Source: an uncultured Collinsella sp. (GTDB lineage: Bacteria > Actinomycetota > Coriobacteriia > Coriobacteriales > Coriobacteriaceae). Taken from it: DNA of 5,814 bases. The stretch is from positions 1 through 5,814 of the forward strand of contig USHF01000098.1 of assembly GCA_900554465.1 (NCBI GenBank), given 5' to 3'. The stretch's first letter is position 1, and every line of letters begins with the position of its first letter. The notes under the pieces were generated by a model, which worked only from the letters and a program-made list of their open reading frames with translations, was not told the DNA's origin and did not search any database. Below, one piece after another: positions 1-5,768 of this stretch. Position numbers and translations under genes: made by a program.

Positions 1-50
1 GATCTACACGTAAGGAGTCGTCGGCAGCGTCAGATGTGTATAAGAGACAG
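1..50 (+). other. Nextera i5 adapter left on contig end (not genomic)
   Basis: This is sequencing-library sequence, not organism DNA. Bases 1-9 (GATCTACAC) are the end of the Illumina P5 arm. Bases 10-17 (GTAAGGAG) match an 8-base i5 index, the one I recall as Nextera 505. Bases 18-31 (TCGTCGGCAGCGTC) are the Nextera read-1 linker. Bases 32-50 (AGATGTGTATAAGAGACAG) are the 19-bp Tn5 mosaic end. The insert begins at 51. Any reading frame that starts here, notably the one opening MYKRQ at 36, is an artefact. Confidence 0.98.
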
Positions 51-133
51 GCGGTGCGGTCGGACGTGGCAACGAAACTCTTGTGCTCCACACCTTCAAG
101 AATCTGCTCGTCAGTCATGGTCTCGTCGGCCAT
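51..133 (-). CDS. Partial 5' end of a gene, probably ribosome silencing factor RsfS
   Basis: Only the first 27 codons and two bases of the next are present; the rest is lost to the adapter at 50. The peptide reads MADETMTDEQILEGVEHKSF then VATSDRT. The start ATG (133-131) has a good ribosome binding site, AAAGAGG at 146-140, six bases upstream. A second ATG five codons in has no clear site, so the first is preferred. The gene begins 28 bases after the yqeK stop and is probably cotranscribed with it. The fragment has no diagnostic motif. The RsfS call rests on the common order obgE-nadD-yqeK-rsfS and on a plausible RsfS-like lead-in. RsfS binds L14 and blocks subunit joining in starved cells. 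An LCP-family (LytR-type) protein, also found near here in some actinobacteria, is the main alternative. Confidence 0.5.
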
Positions 134-139
134 GGAATA

Positions 140-146
140 CCTCTTT
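140..146 (-). promoter_or_regulatory. Ribosome binding site of the partial downstream gene
   Basis: AAAGAGG on the minus strand lies six bases before the ATG at 133-131, in the 28-base gap after yqeK. It fixes the start of the truncated gene and shows that this gene is translated from its own site. Confidence 0.7.
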
Positions 147-161
147 CTAGACACACCCGAG

Positions 162-782
162 CTAGCGCAGCTGGGCGTAATGGTTGTAAATCGTAATAGC
201 CGTGGGATAAAGATAGCGCCCGGACTGGATCACATAGACCAGACCCTGCGCAAAACAGGAGAAGAACAACTCATCGAGCGAGGACTTCCCCACCATCTTG
301 CGCAGCGCATGGGCATAGTCGCCGTGACGGTTGGGCTCGATGGCATCTGCCACAAAGACCACCATATCGAGCGGCGTCATGTCGCAGGCACCCACGGTGT
401 GACGGTCGACAGCTTGGAAAACAGCCGGCGACAGCTCGGGAAAAAGCTGCGGAAGCTCATAGGCGGCAACAGGGCCATGCAAAAGCGGCGTCGCGGCGGA
501 AGGAGAGCCGGCAACCTTGATGCCATAGTGAAGCGCGCGGGCCACGAGCTCGTCATCGGAAAGAACCTTGTCCCAGTCGTGAATTAAGCCGGCGGCAGCC
601 GCATCAAAGCGGTCAACGCCGTAGACCTCGGCCAGATGAAGTGCGGTCTCGGCAACACCCAGCGAATGCACATAGCGCTTGCGCTTATCTTTCATGCGAA
701 CATCGAGCAGCTCTTGAATGCGCTTGAGCAGCGCGCGCTCATCGCCCTCAAACTGATCCTCTACCGACAACGTAGCCCCCAT
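162..782 (-). CDS. yqeK: HD-domain nucleotide hydrolase, YqeK family
   Basis: About 206 residues, the usual family length. YqeK proteins are cytoplasmic metal-dependent HD hydrolases; characterised members split Ap4A symmetrically into two ADP. Metal-ligand motifs are visible in order, numbered from the ATG: YVHSLGVA (H39), GLIHDWDK (H68-D69, K72), LLHGPVAA (H102), DRHT (H128) and FVADAIEPNR (D146). The last is a YqeK hallmark. Two starts are possible. GTG at 785-783 gives a 4-base overlap with nadD. ATG at 782-780 shares one base with the nadD stop (TGATG). A modest AAGAAG site lies 7 or 10 bases upstream respectively, so the choice is open; I used ATG. The tight overlap implies translational coupling to nadD, the usual neighbour of yqeK in Firmicutes. 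The gene is intact and ends with TAG at 164-162. Confidence 0.9.
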   Translation of the reverse strand: MGATLSVEDQFEGDERALLKRIQELLDVRMKDKRKRYVHSLGVAETALHLAEVYGVDRFDAAAAGLIHDWDKVLSDDELVARALHYGIKVAGSPSAATPLLHGPVAAYELPQLFPELSPAVFQAVDRHTVGACDMTPLDMVVFVADAIEPNRHGDYAHALRKMVGKSSLDELFFSCFAQGLVYVIQSGRYLYPTAITIYNHYAQLR

Positions 783-1459
783 CACTCAAAATCTTCTTGA
801 CCCAGATCGACATACAAACTGCGCTTGCGAATGTAGCCGAGCACAGACTCGCTCGTAAGATAGCGCACGCTCATGCCGCGGGCAACTCGCTTACGAATGT
901 TCGTCGAGCTGATCGCCAGCGCCGGAATCTGAATATAGCGCACGTCGAACGGCAGCCCCGACTCTTTGATTCGGGCACGCGCCGTATCGATATCAAAGCC
1001 CGGTCGCGTCGCCGCAATAAAGGTAGCAAGCTCAGCGATTCGTTCGGCATCATGCCAGGTCACAATATCGATAATCGCATCGGCGCCCGTAATAAAGTAG
1101 AGCTTTACCTGCGTCGGGTAAAAGTCGCGAAGGGCATGAAGCGTATCGGCAGTATAGGTCACGCCCGGACGGTCGATCTCGAAACGGCTCGCCAAAAAAG
1201 CCGGATTCGCGGCGGTGGCGAGAACCGTCATGGCATAACGGTCCTCAGCAGGCGTCACCGGTTTGTCGAGTTTAAAGGCAGGAGAGCCGGCCGGCATAAA
1301 GAGCACAGCGTCCAAGTCGAGCGACTCGCGCGCCTGCTCGGCAGTCACCAAGTGCCCGTAATGAATCGGGTCGAAGGTGCCGCCCATAATGCCAAGCCGA
1401 AACTCTTTGCCCTCTTTTATGGGCAGCTCGGGCAAACCGATTCCACCGCGCAGCGACAT
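782..1459 (-). CDS. nadD: Nicotinate-nucleotide adenylyltransferase NadD
   Basis: 225 residues; transfers AMP from ATP to nicotinate mononucleotide, giving deamido-NAD in the cytoplasmic NAD synthesis pathway. The N-terminal nucleotidyltransferase motif GGTFDPIHYGH is at residues 26-36, with its HxGH-type histidines at 33 and 36. RPGVTYTADT (97-106), FITGADAI (122-129), TWH (134-136) and the C-terminal ISSTNIRKR (183-191) complete a standard Rossmann-fold NadD. About 20 residues precede the usual start of the fold; an internal start at M25 would remove the first glycine-rich strand, so the ATG at 1459 is kept. It starts three bases after the obgE stop, and its ribosome binding site (GGAGGG, about 10 bases upstream) lies within the last codons of obgE, so the two are in one operon. 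It overlaps the start of yqeK. Confidence 0.95.
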   Translation of the reverse strand: MSLRGGIGLPELPIKEGKEFRLGIMGGTFDPIHYGHLVTAEQARESLDLDAVLFMPAGSPAFKLDKPVTPAEDRYAMTVLATAANPAFLASRFEIDRPGVTYTADTLHALRDFYPTQVKLYFITGADAIIDIVTWHDAERIAELATFIAATRPGFDIDTARARIKESGLPFDVRYIQIPALAISSTNIRKRVARGMSVRYLTSESVLGYIRKRSLYVDLGQEDFE

Positions 1460-1462
1460 GGC

Positions 1463-2929
1463 TTACTCGCCCTCCGAGGTCTCGGCATCGTCCGCGGCAT
1501 CCGCCGCATCGACAACCTCGACGCCCTCATCCGGAGCATCGGTCACGTCAAGGGCCTCAACGGCAACGTCCTCGCCAGCGTCCTCGAGCTCCTCGTACTC
1601 CGAGAAGTCCTCGGCGCCCTCAAAGTCAAAGGCGCGCTGGCAAATGCGGACCTCGTCGCCCGCACGGCAGCCGGCCTTCTCGAGCGCGTCGTCAACACCC
1701 ATACGCGCAAACTTGTGCTGCAGGTAGATGACGGCTTCCTCGTTTTCCCAGTCGGTCTGGATAACCATGCGCTCGATGGCGCGACCGACCACGCGGAAGG
1801 CACCGGGCTCTTCCTGAACAATGCGGAAACGCTTCTCGCGCTGCAGGCGACGGCGCTCCCACTCCTCGTCGCGCAGATCGACCGGCTCATCGGAGACCGC
1901 CAGCTCGGCGCGCAGCTTAGCCACCTGCTCGCCCACGGCAAGCATCAGCGTGTTGAGGCCGGCGCCCGTCACGGCGGACACGGCAAAGAACATATGTCCA
2001 TCGTCGAGCGCGGCGCGCTTAAGGTCGGCAATCTTGTCGGCCGTGCCCGGCGCATCGCACTTGTTGGCGACGACGATCTGCGGACGCTCCGAAAGCTCGG
2101 CGCCATACTGCTCGAGCTCACGGTTGATGATGCGGTAATCCTCAACCGGGTCGCGATCCTCAAAACCGCCCGTCATGTCGACGACATGCATGATGATCGC
2201 CGTACGCTCGATGTGGCGCAGGAACTGGTGGCCCAAGCCCTTGCCCTCGCTCGCGCCCTCGATGAGGCCGGGGACGTCGGCAACGACATAGGAGTACTCG
2301 TCGGCACGCACCATACCCAGGTTGGGCACGAGCGTGGTAAACGGATAGTCGGCGATCTTGGGTCGGGCGGCACTCATGCGCGCGATAAGCGAGGACTTGC
2401 CCACCGAGGGGAAGCCCACGAGCGCGGCATCAGCCATGAGCTTCATCTCGAGCTCAATCCAGTGCTCCTCGGCCGGCTCGCCCAGCTGGGCGAATGCGGG
2501 CGCGCGGCGCACCGACGTCACAAAGTGCGTATTGCCCAGACCGCCAGCACCGCCGGGCGCCACAACGACGCGCTCGCCATCATGCACCAAGTCGGCAATC
2601 TCGAACATCGGGGTCTGCGTCTCGGGGTCGAGCTCGCGCACCACGGTACCCATGGGAACCTTGAGAATAAGGTCCTCGCCGCTCTTACCGTTACGACGGG
2701 CACCCTGCCCGTGCGTGCCGCGCTCGGCGCGGAAGTGATGCTTAAAGCGGTAATCGATCAGCGAAGACAGCTGAGCATCGGCCTGGATGACGACATTGCC
2801 GCCACGACCGCCGTCGCCGCCATCGGGGCCGCCCTTGGGGACAAATGCCTCGCGCCTAAACGACATGCATCCGGCTCCGCCGTCGCCGCCGCACACGTTA
2901 ATGCGGCTGATATCGGTGAACTGTGACAA
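1463..2929 (-). CDS. obgE: GTPase Obg/CgtA, 50S assembly factor, with long acidic tail
   Basis: 488 residues, longer than many Obg proteins. Obg binds GTP and ppGpp and acts on the large ribosomal subunit. The glycine-rich Obg fold covers about residues 1-160 (GGDGGAGCMSFRREAF at 14-29, then a GG-rich stretch at 33-44). G-domain motifs: P-loop GFPSVGKSS (172-180), switch I PFTT (196-199), DVPG (218-221), NKCD (289-292) and SAVTGAG (318-324). An OCT domain follows at about 366-437. The last 51 residues (438-488) have 22 Asp or Glu and no Lys or Arg. The start is TTG at 2929-2927: it follows a perfect AGGAGG by 8 bases and gives the expected first residues SQFTDISRINV. The stop is TAA at 1465-1463. 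The gene shares a transcript with nadD and yqeK, and a hairpin lies just before it. Confidence 0.97.
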   Translation of the reverse strand: MSQFTDISRINVCGGDGGAGCMSFRREAFVPKGGPDGGDGGRGGNVVIQADAQLSSLIDYRFKHHFRAERGTHGQGARRNGKSGEDLILKVPMGTVVRELDPETQTPMFEIADLVHDGERVVVAPGGAGGLGNTHFVTSVRRAPAFAQLGEPAEEHWIELEMKLMADAALVGFPSVGKSSLIARMSAARPKIADYPFTTLVPNLGMVRADEYSYVVADVPGLIEGASEGKGLGHQFLRHIERTAIIMHVVDMTGGFEDRDPVEDYRIINRELEQYGAELSERPQIVVANKCDAPGTADKIADLKRAALDDGHMFFAVSAVTGAGLNTLMLAVGEQVAKLRAELAVSDEPVDLRDEEWERRRLQREKRFRIVQEEPGAFRVVGRAIERMVIQTDWENEEAVIYLQHKFARMGVDDALEKAGCRAGDEVRICQRAFDFEGAEDFSEYEELEDAGEDVAVEALDVTDAPDEGVEVVDAADAADDAETSEGE

Positions 2930-2937
2930 CAGAATCG

Positions 2938-2943
2938 CCTCCT
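2938..2943 (-). promoter_or_regulatory. Ribosome binding site that decides the TTG start of obgE
   Basis: AGGAGG on the minus strand ends 8 bases before TTG at 2929-2927. No ATG or GTG in frame nearby would give a complete Obg N-terminus, so this consensus site supports the rare start codon. It sits only two bases beyond the T-run of the hairpin at 2946-2988. Confidence 0.85.
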
Positions 2944-2945
2944 AC

Positions 2946-2988
2946 AAAAAGAGGGAGACCCTTGAATCCTAAAACTCAAGTGCCTCCC
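2946..2988 (-). terminator. Terminator-like hairpin with T-run between rpmA and obgE
   Basis: On the minus strand, GGGAGGCACTTGA (2988-2976) pairs with TCAAGGGTCTCCC (2965-2953). Allowing one G-T pair and one A-G mismatch gives 12 pairs, and one more G-T and one T-A pair close a six-base loop (TTTAGG, 2973-2968). Two bases later comes TTTTT (2950-2946). This has the form of a Rho-independent terminator 25 bases after the L27 stop. The obgE ribosome binding site begins two bases after the T-run, leaving no room for a promoter. Obg expression must therefore read through it or start upstream of it, so I infer a leaky terminator or attenuator. An RNA processing or stability hairpin is the main alternative. 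Confidence 0.75.
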
Positions 2989-3013
2989 ACATATGTGCTC
3001 TATGAAGGGTGAA

Positions 3014-3271
3014 TTACGCGTTCGCGAGCGGGCGTACGCTGACCCTGTGCTTGATACCCTTGTGGAACTCAACGGTACCGTCGACCAGCGCGAACAGCGT
3101 GTCGTCCTTGCCACGGCCAACGTTCTCACCCGGGTGGATGTGCGTGCCGTGCTGACGGACGAGAATCGTGCCCGTGGTTACCGTCTGGCCGGCATAGCGC
3201 TTCGTGCCAAGGCGCTGACCGCGGGAGTCACGGCCATTACGGGAGGAACCGAGTCCTTTTTTGTGTGCCAT
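3014..3271 (-). CDS. rpmA: 50S ribosomal protein L27
   Basis: 85 residues, full length for L27. This protein sits at the base of the central protuberance, and its N-terminal tail reaches the peptidyl transferase centre. The diagnostic N-terminus MAHKKGLGSSRNGRDSRGQR is present, followed by TGTILVRQHGTHIHPGENVG and the C-terminal HRVSVRPL. The protein starts directly at MAHKK, without the cleavable leader seen in Firmicutes, and no prp protease gene lies upstream; this argues for an actinobacterium-like source. ATG at 3271-3269 is preceded by AGTAGG eight bases upstream. It lies 33 bases after rplU, with no terminator between them, so both are probably on one mRNA. Confidence 0.97.
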   Translation of the reverse strand: MAHKKGLGSSRNGRDSRGQRLGTKRYAGQTVTTGTILVRQHGTHIHPGENVGRGKDDTLFALVDGTVEFHKGIKHRVSVRPLANA

Positions 3272-3304
3272 TGTGTATACCTACTCTTTCGTTACGAGTG
3301 TAAT

Positions 3305-3679
3305 CTACTCGGCGACGGGAGCCTCGGCAACAGCCTCGGCCTCTGCCTTGACAGCCTTCTTGGCGCGGGACGTAGCCTGGACCTTCACGATCTTCAGCTT
3401 GGTGAGCTGCTGACGGTGACCCTTCAGACGACGATAGCGCTTACGCTTGTGGAACTTGAAGACCAGCTGCTTCTCGCCCTTGAACTGCTCAACGATCTGA
3501 GCGGTAACCTTGGCCTTGGCCAGCTTGTCGGGATCGGTGACGATCTTTTTACCATCGTTGAGGAAGATGACCGGCAGGGTGACCTTGTCGCCCTCATTGC
3601 CCTCGATCTTCTCGACGGTGATGACATCGTCGGTGGCGACCTTGTACTGCTTGCCGCCCGTGTTAACGATTGCGTACAT
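3305..3679 (-). CDS. rplU: 50S ribosomal protein L21 with Ala/Glu-rich C-terminal extension
   Basis: 124 residues from the preferred start, against about 100-105 for typical L21. L21 binds 23S rRNA in the large subunit. MYAIVNTGGKQYKV opens the beta-barrel. The family signature HKRKRYRRLKGHRQQLTKLKI lies at residues 77-97, written here as its span. Residues 102-124 (SRAKKAVKAEAEAVAEAPVA region) are an extra low-complexity tail, first basic and then acidic. An upstream in-frame ATG at 3700 would add MHEGQVN; it is rejected because the ribosome binding site GAAGGG (3694-3689) lies inside that stretch, nine bases before the ATG at 3679. The stop is TAG at 3307-3305. A promoter is predicted directly upstream. 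Confidence 0.96.
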   Translation of the reverse strand: MYAIVNTGGKQYKVATDDVITVEKIEGNEGDKVTLPVIFLNDGKKIVTDPDKLAKAKVTAQIVEQFKGEKQLVFKFHKRKRYRRLKGHRQQLTKLKIVKVQATSRAKKAVKAEAEAVAEAPVAE

Positions 3680-3688
3680 GTTTACTTG

Positions 3689-3694
3689 CCCTTC
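3689..3694 (-). promoter_or_regulatory. Ribosome binding site that decides the rplU start
   Basis: GAAGGG on the minus strand is nine bases before ATG at 3679-3677. It favours the conserved MYAIV start over the in-frame ATG at 3700-3698, which would place the site inside the coding region. Confidence 0.7.
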
Positions 3695-3721
3695 ATGCAT
3701 CAGTTAGTGCAACAGCCGAAT

Positions 3722-3750
3722 ATAGTAGCAGGCGAAAATACCCCCGTCAA
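3722..3750 (-). promoter_or_regulatory. Predicted housekeeping-sigma promoter for rplU-rpmA(-obgE)
   Basis: On the minus strand, TTGACG (3750-3745) matches five of six bases of the -35 consensus. After exactly 17 bases comes TACTAT (3727-3722), matching four of six -10 bases including the key second A and last T. TGC directly before it forms an extended -10. Transcription should begin near 3715, giving a leader of roughly 35 bases before rplU. The -35 box contains the TGA stop (3749-3747) of the preceding gene. This suggests that the ribosomal genes are transcribed separately from, or in addition to, the radical SAM pair. No terminator is visible after that pair. Confidence 0.65.
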
Positions 3751-4559
3751 CGAGTATGTGGAGCAAATCCACAAGTTCGCACAGGTATGGGGCTGACGAG
3801 TCGGCCCTCGTCGTCCTCGCATGCTTGATTCTGACGCTCGACATCGTAGGAGCAGATGGTCACGAGGTCTTGCATACCGGTGGAAATAATAGGTGCATCC
3901 ACGCCCGGGGTCAAGCCCTGCAACAAAACATCAGCAGCGGAAAGCAAAATTTCCGGACGCATGGAGCCCTCGTTGTCGGCATGGGTGTCGAGCATGAGCA
4001 CCAAATGGTCAGGGCGCTCCCCCGCCGTGAGCTCATAGCCCACGAGCGTGTGATCCAAATCCAAGCGCTTGCTCTTTTTGCCGCGCGCGTAGTCGATGCC
4101 ATGGTCCGCACGCAACGTGTCGATCGCGGCGCGTACCTCATCGGCGCTCACGGGCGCCTCGGGATCCAGGTGCAGGTCGATGCGATACGACAGGCGCGTG
4201 AGCTGAGCCGTGAGCGCCGGCGTGCGCACGTCGATGTAGGCAGCCTCGATAGGCGCCAGATCGGCAGGCGATGCAGCGGCCAGACGCTCAAAGGCCTCGT
4301 CAAGCGCGACGAACTCGGTCATAAACAGGTCATACCACTCGCAGGTCGACGACGTGCCCACGGGCAGCGCCGACGAAAAGCCCACGCGCATATGCGGTGA
4401 GAAACCCTGCGTCACGGCATAGGGCAGGCCCGCACGGCGCACGATACGCTCAATGGTATGGATTAGTTCCAAATGGCCCAGGTACTTGAGGCGATCACGC
4501 TTGCCGTAGCGAACGCGCAGCCTAAAGAGCGTGGGATTGTCGGTCAAACGCTCACTCAT
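3747..4559 (-). CDS. Radical SAM-associated protein, TIGR03936/DUF2344 family
   Basis: 270 residues. The family hallmarks are clear in the N-terminal third: RVRYGKRDRLKYLGHLEL (15-32), IVRRAGLPYAVTQGFSPHMR (39-58) and ALPVGTSS (64-71). These correspond to the 'LxHLDL..RRA.LP...GF.PHP...A.PLG' pattern known from this family. No catalytic residues or metal site are evident to me. Members occur beside, or fused to, TIGR03960-type radical SAM proteins, and that is the case here: the ATG shares an ATGA with the stop of the preceding gene (4559-4556), implying coupled translation and probably a complex. The function is unknown; an accessory or substrate-binding role is inference. The last 35 or so residues (from CSYDVERQ) look poorly conserved and hold three of the cysteines. 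The stop overlaps the predicted rplU promoter. Confidence 0.88.
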   Translation of the reverse strand: MSERLTDNPTLFRLRVRYGKRDRLKYLGHLELIHTIERIVRRAGLPYAVTQGFSPHMRVGFSSALPVGTSSTCEWYDLFMTEFVALDEAFERLAAASPADLAPIEAAYIDVRTPALTAQLTRLSYRIDLHLDPEAPVSADEVRAAIDTLRADHGIDYARGKKSKRLDLDHTLVGYELTAGERPDHLVLMLDTHADNEGSMRPEILLSAADVLLQGLTPGVDAPIISTGMQDLVTICSYDVERQNQACEDDEGRLVSPIPVRTCGFAPHTR

Positions 4560-5767
4560 GCGCGATCACCCATCAATACATTCTTGGCGTGGAGCGTGGG
4601 GCAGATTCCGCAACCGGTGCACGACGTGCGGGTGCAGTCGGGCGTCGTGACGCCCTCGAGCGAACGGCGGTATTCGCGCTCGAGGAAGCCGCGCGAGCAG
4701 CCGGGGCTCACGTGCTCCCAGGGCAGACGCCAGTCCAGCTCATAGGGCAGGTGCACGAGCTCGTTGAGGTCGATGCCGTTTTTGGCAGCGGCCTCCTTCC
4801 AGTTGTCGAGCGAAAAGTGCTCCACCCAGGCGTCGAAGCGCGAGCCCGCACGCCAGGCATCGATGATGACCGGCGTCATATCGCGACCGGCACGGGAGAG
4901 CGCAGCCTCGATGAGCGAGGTCTCGGCATCGTGGTAATGCACGCGGACGGCACGGTTACGAACGCTCGTGATGAGCAGCTTCTGGCGGCGCTTGACGTCG
5001 TCGTAATCGAGCTGCGGGCACCACTGGAAGGGCGTTGCCGCCTTGGGGATGAACACCGAAACCGAGATAGACACCGAGATAGACCCGCGGCGCGCCTTGG
5101 GCACCACGGAACGGCCAAGCTCCAGCACGTGATCGGCCAGGTTGGCGATAGCCACGATGTCCTCATCGCGCTCGCCGGGAAGGCCCATCATGAAGTAGAG
5201 CTTCATGCGGTTCCAGCCGGCCTCGAAGGCTGCCTTGGCCGCGCGATCCAAGTCCTCCTCGGTCACGTTCTTGTTGATGATGTCGCGCATACGCTGGCTG
5301 CCCGCCTCGGGCGCGAACGTCAGGCCGCCCTTCTTTTCGCCGGCGACCGACTCGGCCATATCCACGCCAAACGAATCCAGGCGCTGCGAGGGAATGGACA
5401 CGCGAATGCCCGTGTCTTCCAGACGGCGGTTAAGGCGACCGAGCACATCGCGGATGCAGGAGTGGTCGGTCGTCGAAAGCGAGGTAAGCGACACCTCGTC
5501 ATAGCCGGTCTTTTCCAGGCCCTGGATCACCGACGAGACGATCTGGTCGGCCGAACGCTCACGCACCGGGCGATACGTCATGCCGGCCTGGCAAAAACGA
5601 CAGCCGCGAGCGCAGCCGCGCAGAATCTCGATAGACAGGCGGTCGTGAACCAGCTGCGCATAGGGCACGCACGACTGCGACAGCGGATTCGTGGCGCCGA
5701 AATCCTCGACGACGCGTTTGTAGACCACGGTCGGCGCATCCTTGCCCTCGCGCGGCACGGTGTAGCC
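4556..5767 (-). CDS. Radical SAM protein, TIGR03960 family (N-terminus missing)
   Basis: 403 genomic residues up to the contig edge; numbering starts at G1 (codon 5767-5765). Complete members carry an extra N-terminal, B12-binding-like region of roughly 200 residues, absent here because the contig ends. The iron-sulfur motif CARGCRFC (C52, C56, C59) binds the 4Fe-4S cluster that cleaves S-adenosylmethionine. Also visible are SLTSLSTTDHS (93-103), LTFAPEAGSQRMRDIINK (149-166), KLYFMMGLPGE (189-199) and FIPKAATPFQW (239-249), all typical of this family. Near the C-terminus C378, C383, C386 and C389 (C-x4-C-x2-C-x2-C) may hold a second cluster. A 12-bp tandem duplication encodes SISVSISV (229-236). 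The reaction and substrate are unknown. It overlaps its DUF2344 partner by ATGA. The apparent MCIRDS start is adapter sequence. Confidence 0.92.
   Translation of the reverse strand, partial: GYTVPREGKDAPTVVYKRVVEDFGATNPLSQSCVPYAQLVHDRLSIEILRGCARGCRFCQAGMTYRPVRERSADQIVSSVIQGLEKTGYDEVSLTSLSTTDHSCIRDVLGRLNRRLEDTGIRVSIPSQRLDSFGVDMAESVAGEKKGGLTFAPEAGSQRMRDIINKNVTEEDLDRAAKAAFEAGWNRMKLYFMMGLPGERDEDIVAIANLADHVLELGRSVVPKARRGSISVSISVSVFIPKAATPFQWCPQLDYDDVKRRQKLLITSVRNRAVRVHYHDAETSLIEAALSRAGRDMTPVIIDAWRAGSRFDAWVEHFSLDNWKEAAAKNGIDLNELVHLPYELDWRLPWEHVSPGCSRGFLEREYRRSLEGVTTPDCTRTSCTGCGICPTLHAKNVLMGDRA
5061..5084 (-). repeat. Perfect 12-bp tandem duplication inside the radical SAM gene
   Basis: ACCGAGATAGAC (plus strand) occurs twice head to tail at 5061-5072 and 5073-5084. 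The unit is four codons, so the frame is kept and the protein gains SISV repeated (residues 229-236), just before the conserved FIPKAATPFQW. The copies are identical at every base, including third positions. Confidence 0.85.
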
Positions 5768-5768
5768 A

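Noticed and set aside
36..587. A 183-codon open frame on the plus strand beginning MYKRQ
   Set aside because: It starts inside the sequencing adapter and runs antisense to yqeK and the partial gene; no recognisable domain.
797..2926. A 709-codon open frame on the plus strand, antisense to nadD and obgE
   Set aside because: Its translation is rich in Arg, His, Gly, Ala and Leu with no domain I recognise, as expected for the antisense of strongly biased high-GC codons. Both genes beneath it are textbook families on the minus strand. Length alone is not evidence here.
3272..3304. Possible terminator between rplU and rpmA
   Set aside because: Only a four-pair ACTC/GAGT match and no T-run; the two genes are best read as cotranscribed.
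3305..3700. Longer L21 starting MHEGQVN at 3700
   Set aside because: The family N-terminus is MYAIV, and the ribosome binding site lies within the extra seven codons, so 3679 is the better start.
3756..4400. A 214-codon plus-strand frame antisense to the DUF2344 gene
   Set aside because: Arg/His/Gly-rich shadow of a recognised gene, with no domain that I recognise.
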